Positions 7,859-11,351 of a stretch of DNA of 11,351 nucleotides are shown in pieces. The stretch spans positions 1 to 11,351 of the forward strand of contig CAZBLH010000041.1 in NCBI GenBank assembly GCA_964492775.1. Reading direction: 5' to 3'. The notes below the pieces were generated by a model. The model saw nothing but the letters and a program-made list of their open reading frames with translations, searched no databases and was not told the DNA's origin. Source of the DNA: WRDS01 sp964492775. Lineage in GTDB: Bacteria; Actinomycetota; Coriobacteriia; Anaerosomatales; PHET01. Both the position numbers and the translations under genes were made by a program. Positions within the stretch are counted from its first letter, which is position 1, and each line of letters opens with the position of its first letter.

Positions 7859-8039
7859 GGCTCTCCCCTCTCCGTAGTGCGAAATCCGTAGCACTTTGTG
7901 TTACGCGTTTACGTATCGTGTTACGCTAGTACGCGCCTGTTGGCCGGGTCAAGCATTTCGATGCAGATCACACGAAGCGGCTGCGCGGGCAACGACGCGT
8001 GACACGGAGCATCTGAGACATGGCACGAACGGGGGACAG
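7859..8039. promoter_or_regulatory. Shared nikMN/nikR divergent control region with candidate NikR operator
   Basis: This 181-bp spacer must hold both divergent promoters. GTGTTACG occurs twice, at 7898-7905 and 7918-7925, exactly 20 bp (two helical turns) apart. The first copy also forms an imperfect inverted repeat with CGTAGCAC at 7887-7894 across a TTT spacer (one mismatch in eight). Further TACG-containing sequence lies at 7910-7913 and 7930-7933. The repeats start about 30 bp upstream of the nikMN start codon, in a locally AT-richer stretch. They do not match the E. coli NikR site GTATGA-N16-TCATAC. The nikMN ribosome-binding site lies at 7861-7874 and that of nikR (GGGGGA) at 8031-8036. 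Binding by NikR is inferred from position. Confidence 0.55.
7898..7937 (+). repeat. Two 20-bp tandem units beginning GTGTTACGC
   Basis: Units at 7898-7917 and 7918-7937 share their first nine bases, then TACG at unit positions 13-16 and the final base, giving 14 of 20 identical positions. The period of 20 bp would place the motifs on the same DNA face. It lies inside the nikMN-nikR intergenic region. Confidence 0.6.
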
Positions 8040-8459
8040 ATGGGCGAAGTAGTGCGTTTCGGCGTCTCCGCCGACGGCAGGCTGCTCGACCGCTTCGACG
8101 AGCTGCTGACACGCAAAGGCTACGTGAACCGATCCGAGGCGGTGCGCGACCTCATTCGCTCTGCGCTCGTCGAAGACGATTGGACGAATGGCGACGCCGT
8201 CGCGGTCGGCACGGTGACACTCGTGTACGACCATCACTCAAGCGATCTCACCGAACGGTTGACGGAGCATCAGCACTCCCACCACGAGACGATCCTCTCG
8301 ACGCTCCACATCCACCTCGATCACCACAACTGCCTGGAGGTGATCGTCCTCAAGGGGCGTGCTGCCGAGATCCGTCTGCTGGCCGACGCCCTGATCGGCA
8401 CGAAGGGTGTCAAGCACGGTAAGTTCGTGGCCAGTACGACCGGTGAGGGGCTGGTCTGA
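8040..8459 (+). CDS. nikR: Nickel-responsive transcriptional regulator NikR
   Basis: Ribbon-helix-helix repressor that represses nickel uptake genes when bound to Ni(II). Its 139 residues fit the family. The N-terminal DNA-binding part shows VVRFGVSADGRLLDRFDELL and GYVNRSEAVRDLIRSAL (about 4-43). The C-terminal ACT-like metal domain carries all four nickel ligands in the E. coli pattern: H79 in EHQHSHH, H90 and H92 in TLHIHLDHHNC, and C98 in NCLEV. VKHGKF (124-129) matches the conserved VRHG near the C-terminus. Extra histidines around 77-96 (HQHSHH, HLDHH) surround the site. The ATG at 8040 follows a GGGGGA site and gives the family's normal N-terminus; an upstream in-frame start would run through the repeat region. 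It is followed after four bases by nikQ and likely controls both divergent units. Confidence 0.95.
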   Translation: MGEVVRFGVSADGRLLDRFDELLTRKGYVNRSEAVRDLIRSALVEDDWTNGDAVAVGTVTLVYDHHSSDLTERLTEHQHSHHETILSTLHIHLDHHNCLEVIVLKGRAAEIRLLADALIGTKGVKHGKFVASTTGEGLV

Positions 8460-8463
8460 GTCC

Positions 8464-9273
8464 ATGCCGCATCTCGATACGGCCATCTACGAACTAGGGT
8501 ACCTCGACCGGCTCGGCACGGGAGCGAGCTTTGTGCACCGGGTCGATCCTCGCGTGAAGGTGCTGGTGACCTTCGTCTTCCTGGTATGTGTCGTCTCGTT
8601 CGACCGCTACGAGATCCTCGGGTTGGTGCCGTTCATACTGTTCCCCGTCGCGCTGGCCTCCGCCGCCGACCTGCCCTTCGCGTTCCTCGGCAAGCGACTC
8701 ATGCAGGTGGCCCCGTTCGCCCTGACCGTGGGCGCTTTCAATCCGTGGTTCGACCGTGAGGTGGTTGGAGTCATCGGCGGGCTCGCGATAACTGGCGGCT
8801 GGGTGAGCTACGCCTCGATCATCCTGCGGTTCCTGCTCTGCACCAGCGCCGCCCTCGTACTGATCTCAACCACGTCGATGGCGGACATCTGCCGGGCGCT
8901 CCAACGTCTGGGCGTGCCCGAGGTCTTCGCGACGCAGCTCATGTTCCTGTACCGCTACATGTTCCTTCTCGCCGAGGAGGTCCTGCGGATGGCCCGCGCG
9001 CGCGAGCTCAGGTCGTTTGAAGGCCGCGGGCTCGGCCTGCGTGTCTACAGCACCATCCTCGGCCACCTGCTGCTGCGAACCGTCGCGCGCGCGCAGCGAA
9101 TCTACGAGGCGATGCGCTGCCGAGGTTTCGACGGCGTGATGAGAACGCGGCGCACCCTGAAGCTGCACGGAACGGACGTCGCCTTCCTTCTCGGCTGGAC
9201 AGCCACGTTCGTCATCTTCCGAGCGTTCGATGTCGCCCACGCGTTGGGGGCCCTTGTCACGGGAGTGATCTGA
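8464..9273 (+). CDS. nikQ: ECF transporter transmembrane (T) component NikQ/CbiQ
   Basis: Integral membrane subunit that couples ATP hydrolysis by NikO to nickel uptake through NikMN. The 269-residue protein has about five or six hydrophobic helices, e.g. about 31-67, 101-135, 155-171 and 238-256. It carries the two coupling-helix motifs of the CbiQ/EcfT family, ARARELRSF (177-185) and EAMRCRGF (215-222), which contact the ATPases. FVHRVDPRVKVL near the N-terminus is also typical. The ATG at 8464 lies four bases after the nikR stop, with GAGGGG about 15 bases upstream inside nikR; the N-terminus fits the family. The stop TGA abuts the GTG of nikO, so the two are coupled. The last part of this gene is duplicated after the N gap; see the gap entry. 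Confidence 0.93.
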   Translation: MPHLDTAIYELGYLDRLGTGASFVHRVDPRVKVLVTFVFLVCVVSFDRYEILGLVPFILFPVALASAADLPFAFLGKRLMQVAPFALTVGAFNPWFDREVVGVIGGLAITGGWVSYASIILRFLLCTSAALVLISTTSMADICRALQRLGVPEVFATQLMFLYRYMFLLAEEVLRMARARELRSFEGRGLGLRVYSTILGHLLLRTVARAQRIYEAMRCRGFDGVMRTRRTLKLHGTDVAFLLGWTATFVIFRAFDVAHALGALVTGVI

Positions 9274-9299
9274 GTGAGTCATCACATCATCGAGTTTGC
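9245..9299 (+). repeat. 55-bp sequence repeated exactly across the N gap, copy 1
   Basis: These 55 bases hold the end of nikQ, its stop, and the GTG plus first codons of nikO. They are identical to 9400-9454. The copy ends directly at the first N. This is the pattern left when two contigs that share a k-mer-length end are joined with a fixed run of Ns, and it is not expected of a biological duplication. Confidence 0.9.
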
Positions 9300-9399
9300 N
9301 NNNNNNNNNNNNNNNNNNNNNNNNNNNNNNNNNNNNNNNNNNNNNNNNNNNNNNNNNNNNNNNNNNNNNNNNNNNNNNNNNNNNNNNNNNNNNNNNNNN
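9300..9399. other. Assembly gap of exactly 100 N
   Basis: The run is exactly 100 N, a conventional placeholder for unknown gap length. Both flanks carry the same 55 bases, so the real sequence is most simply obtained by collapsing the gap and one copy. nikQ then runs straight into nikO with no missing sequence. The apparent nikO start at 9274 is the duplicate of the real one at 9429. Confidence 0.95.
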
Positions 9400-9454
9400 T
9401 GGGGGCCCTTGTCACGGGAGTGATCTGAGTGAGTCATCACATCATCGAGTTTGC
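9400..9454 (+). repeat. 55-bp sequence repeated exactly across the N gap, copy 2
   Basis: Identical to 9245-9299 and directly following the last N. This copy runs on into intact nikO, so it is the one to keep for nikO; copy 1 joins intact nikQ. Confidence 0.9.
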
Positions 9455-10190
9455 CGAGGTGGGGTTCGCGTACCCGGATGGGACGCGAGCCCTCGACGGC
9501 GTCTCCTTCACGATCCACCACGGCGAGGCGGTCGCGATAGTCGGGGCAAACGGCGCGGGCAAGTCCACGCTGCTGATGCACGTGAACGGGGTGCACGCCG
9601 CGAACGAGGGAACCGTGCGCATCGGAGAGACCCCGGTTACCAAGGACACGCTGGCCGGCATCAGAAGGACCATCGGGATGGTGTTCCAAGACCCGGACGA
9701 CCAGCTGTTCATGCCCACTGTCGCCGACGACGTCGCGTTCGGGCCACTGAACCTCGGTCTGCCGGCTGACGAGGTCGAACGCCGAGTGGATGACGCGCTG
9801 GCCGAAGTGGGCGCATCGGCGCTGAAGGAGCGCCTCTCCTACCGGCTGTCCGGTGGCGAGAAGCGCCGCGTGTCGATCGCGACCGTGCTGGCGATGCGCC
9901 CCGATATCCTCGTGCTCGACGAGCCGTCATCGAACCTCGACCCGCGCGCGCGGCGGCAGCTGATCGAGCTACTCAAGGGGTTCACTCACACGAAGATAAT
10001 CGCCACGCACGACCTCGACCTCGCGGCTGACGTCTGCGACCGGGTCATCGTGCTCGAGCGCGGTAAGATAGCCGCCGACCGGTCCGCCGTTGAGGTGTTC
10101 GCCGATTCCGCACTGCTCGAACGCTGCGGTCTCGAAGCCCCGCTCGCCGCACAGTCGTGCCCCGTATGCGGCCTCAGGAGGACGCAGTGA
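9429..10190 (+). CDS. nikO: ECF transporter ATPase NikO/CbiO
   Basis: Cytoplasmic ABC ATPase that powers the nickel importer. Its 253 residues carry Walker A GANGAGKST (39-47), the Q-loop VFQDPDDQLF with Q87, the signature LSGGEKRR (140-147), Walker B ILVLDEP (160-166) with catalytic E165, the D-loop SNLD and the switch histidine H194 in ATHDLDL. The Q-loop sequence FQDPDDQLF is characteristic of CbiO/EcfA proteins. It starts with GTG directly after the nikQ stop (TGAGTG), with GGGAG eight bases upstream. The C-terminus carries a short tail with a single CPVCG motif (244-248). One CxxC alone is not a full zinc site, though it could pair with another CxxC in a dimer. The first bases also appear before the N gap as an assembly duplicate. 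Confidence 0.95.
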   Translation: MSHHIIEFAEVGFAYPDGTRALDGVSFTIHHGEAVAIVGANGAGKSTLLMHVNGVHAANEGTVRIGETPVTKDTLAGIRRTIGMVFQDPDDQLFMPTVADDVAFGPLNLGLPADEVERRVDDALAEVGASALKERLSYRLSGGEKRRVSIATVLAMRPDILVLDEPSSNLDPRARRQLIELLKGFTHTKIIATHDLDLAADVCDRVIVLERGKIAADRSAVEVFADSALLERCGLEAPLAAQSCPVCGLRRTQ

Positions 10191-10912
10191 GCCGCCGCCC
10201 CAGGCACCGCTTCGGCCCGCGGCCCGCACCGCCGGCGGGGAGCAACCCGTCCGTCCGCGCTGATAGAATCCGAAGCATGGCGCCACAGCAGACACCCTTG
10301 CCCGAGCCGACCGACAAGAACGGGACACCCCGCTACTGGGAGTGCCTGCCCTGCGGGTACCTGTCCAATGACCCGCGGGTGGGGTCCGGAGAAGTCCCCT
10401 GCCCCGTCTGCGGAACCGCCGACACTGGCGAACGCAGGGCTTTTCCGCCGGAGCGCCAGAAGCGGCTCGACGCGAGAATCCGCGCCTACCATGCCGATGG
10501 CGACTTCGAGATTGTGGTCATCCTTGTGGCGACGTTCCTCGAGACGCTCCTTGAAGACATCCTCTCGCGTATCATGGAGTCGCAAGGTGCCACGTCTCGG
10601 CTCGTCGAGACCGTCCTCGACTCGACCCGCTCCATCGGCAGCCGCCTGAGCAAGATCTTCCCTACCCTGACCGGCGCGCAGTTCGACGACGTCGTCGCAG
10701 AGTCGGGATTCCGTGAGTTCCCGCGCCGCTGGCGGCGCCTGCGTGCCGAGCGAAACGCGTTCATCCATGACTCCGCCTTCGAAGGGCCGAAGGAGGAGAT
10801 CACGCGAGCTTCGGCCGTTGAGGCCATGGAGCTACTCGGGCAGGCCTACAAGGTGTTCGTGCACATCAACAACCGTTTCGTGGTCGACGGCCCTCGGCGG
10901 AAGAGACGATGA
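10187..10912 (+). CDS. Zinc-ribbon protein with HEPN-like RX4H motif, function unknown
   Basis: I do not recognise the family. Read from the GTG at 10187 it has 241 residues. A zinc ribbon is formed by two CxxC pairs (C53/C56 in WECLPCGYL and C72/C75 in PCPVCG). A largely helical part follows, with a hydrophobic helix (FEIVVILVATFLETLLEDIL, about 108-127). RAERNAFIHDSAF then contains R189-X4-H194 with Asn after the Arg, the signature of HEPN domains, which are often RNases or RNA-binding. The GTG has a perfect AGGAGG five bases upstream and overlaps the nikO stop by four bases. The alternative ATG at 10277 (211 residues) starts nearer the zinc ribbon, and TAGAAT at 10264-10269 could drive a leaderless mRNA; the Arg/Pro-rich segment between the two starts looks poorly coding. 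The end overlaps hypF (ATGA). The gene is firm; the function is open. Confidence 0.75.
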   Translation: MSRRPRHRFGPRPAPPAGSNPSVRADRIRSMAPQQTPLPEPTDKNGTPRYWECLPCGYLSNDPRVGSGEVPCPVCGTADTGERRAFPPERQKRLDARIRAYHADGDFEIVVILVATFLETLLEDILSRIMESQGATSRLVETVLDSTRSIGSRLSKIFPTLTGAQFDDVVAESGFREFPRRWRRLRAERNAFIHDSAFEGPKEEITRASAVEAMELLGQAYKVFVHINNRFVVDGPRRKRR

Positions 10913-11316
10913 CCGCCGAGCGGGCACTTCGGCTACACGTCACGGGCGTCGTCCAGGGAGTCGGATTCCGTCCGTTCGTCTACAACCTCGCCACCAGCCA
11001 GGGGCTATACGGCTGGGTCCTCAACGCGACCGACGGCGTGCATATCCATGTCGAGGGCTCAGCAGCAGAGGTCGACGGGTTCTCCGAGCTGCTCCGGCGG
11101 AGCGCGCCTGTGATGGCCGTGATCGAGCAGGTTGAGGCCGGTGACACCGAGCCCCAGGGGTTCTCGGCATTCGAGATCCGCGAGTCCGTCGCCGAGGAAG
11201 GCGCGATGACGCTCGTCTCGCCGGACATCGCGACCTGTCCTGCGTGCCTAGCCGAACTATTCGACGAGAGCGATCGCCGGGCAGGCTACCCGTTCATCAA
11301 CTGCACGAACTGCTGA
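10909..11316 (+). CDS. hypF: HypF, N-terminal part ending at an in-frame TGA (carbamoyltransferase for [NiFe]-hydrogenase maturation)
   Basis: HypF uses carbamoyl phosphate and ATP to make the carbamoyl-adenylate that HypE turns into the cyanide ligands of the [NiFe]-hydrogenase active site. Visible are the acylphosphatase domain (about 6-93, GVVQGVGFRPFVYNLA with R21 and N39) and the start of the first zinc finger: C110-PA-C113 and C132-TN-C135. HypF normally continues CGPRFT; here TGA (11314-11316) replaces the glycine codon. After it the same frame continues PRFTIIEDVPY, which is normal HypF. GGA to TGA is a single base change. The ATG overlaps the previous stop by four bases. Full HypF is about 750 residues, so if the TGA is real the product has 135 residues and lacks the YrdC-like and Kae1-like catalytic parts. 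A base-call or assembly error is equally possible. Confidence 0.9.
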   Translation: MTAERALRLHVTGVVQGVGFRPFVYNLATSQGLYGWVLNATDGVHIHVEGSAAEVDGFSELLRRSAPVMAVIEQVEAGDTEPQGFSAFEIRESVAEEGAMTLVSPDIATCPACLAELFDESDRRAGYPFINCTNC

Positions 11317-11351
11317 CCGCGCTTCACCATCATCGAGGACGTGCCCTACGA
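11317..11351 (+). other. hypF: Continuation of the hypF frame after the in-frame TGA, to the window edge
   Basis: Directly after the TGA the hypF frame stays open and reads PRFTIIEDVPY, which matches the conserved CGPRFTI segment after the first zinc-finger CxxC. There is no shift of frame, so the interruption is a single stop codon and not an indel. The rest of the gene lies beyond the window. Confidence 0.85.

Noticed and set aside
9245..9454. A true tandem duplication or mobile-element target duplication at the gap
   Set aside because: The copies abut a 100-N placeholder on both sides and are exactly 55 bases with no differences, which fits an assembler k-mer overlap; no inverted repeats or transposase are present.
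6803..10190. Cobalt/cobalamin interpretation (CbiMNQO) of the importer
   Set aside because: The families overlap, but a complete NikR next door, the PDGLE-type fusion and hypF downstream favour nickel; no cobalamin riboswitch or cobalamin biosynthesis gene is seen.
11314..11316. The in-frame TGA in hypF as a selenocysteine codon or as a UGA-glycine genetic code
   Set aside because: The conserved residue is Gly, not Cys, so selenocysteine makes no sense. UGA as Gly is known from some candidate-phylum bacteria, but most genes in this window end with TGA at proper family lengths (trxB, nikR, nikQ, nikO), so TGA is a normal stop here.
1..11351. CRISPR array, tRNA, rRNA or insertion sequence
   Set aside because: I found no regularly spaced repeats, tRNA-like cloverleaf, rRNA sequence or transposase reading frame in the window.

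Overview
The window is high-GC DNA with tightly packed, often overlapping genes, mostly TGA stops and some GTG starts. This composition, a DUF6049-like exported protein, the thioredoxin pair and a nickel/hydrogenase-maturation block suggest a Gram-positive actinobacterial lineage, probably anaerobic or facultative (possibly Coriobacteriia-like; this placement is inference). A 100-N gap shows that it comes from a draft assembly or metagenome bin.

Layout. (1) 1-1316, minus: the N-terminal two thirds of ATP-dependent protease Lon, cut by the window edge. (2) 1452-6679, plus: a run of a large exported, membrane-anchored protein (DUF6049-like), a small membrane-anchored protein, an unusual PIN-nuclease/transmembrane/TPR fusion, thioredoxin reductase (trxB), thioredoxin (trxA) and an unrecognised 83-residue protein. 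It closes with a textbook rho-independent terminator at 6710-6740. trxB overlaps the PIN-TPR gene by four bases, so those two are very likely co-transcribed and translationally coupled. A DUF6049-type gene near trxB-trxA recalls the actinobacterial DUF6049-murJ-sigM-trxB-trxA region, but murJ and sigM are absent here and other genes take their place.

(3) 6803-10190: a nickel ECF-type uptake system split over two divergent units. The substrate-binding membrane protein NikMN (CbiM fused to a PDGLE/CbiN-like part) is on the minus strand. The regulator NikR, the ECF T component (NikQ/CbiQ) and the ATPase (NikO/CbiO) are on the plus strand. The 181-bp spacer holds GTGTTACG repeats and an imperfect inverted repeat, plausible NikR operator sites. 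(4) 10187-11351, plus: a zinc-ribbon protein with a HEPN-like RX4H motif, then hypF, the [NiFe]-hydrogenase carbamoyltransferase. Nickel import plus hypF points to [NiFe]-hydrogenase maturation as the purpose of this block.

Two integrity points matter. The N gap at 9300-9399 is flanked by an exact 55-bp duplication, so it is almost certainly an assembly overlap and not missing sequence. hypF has an in-frame TGA exactly where the invariant Gly of its first CxxCG zinc-finger motif should be, and the frame continues as normal HypF sequence afterwards.
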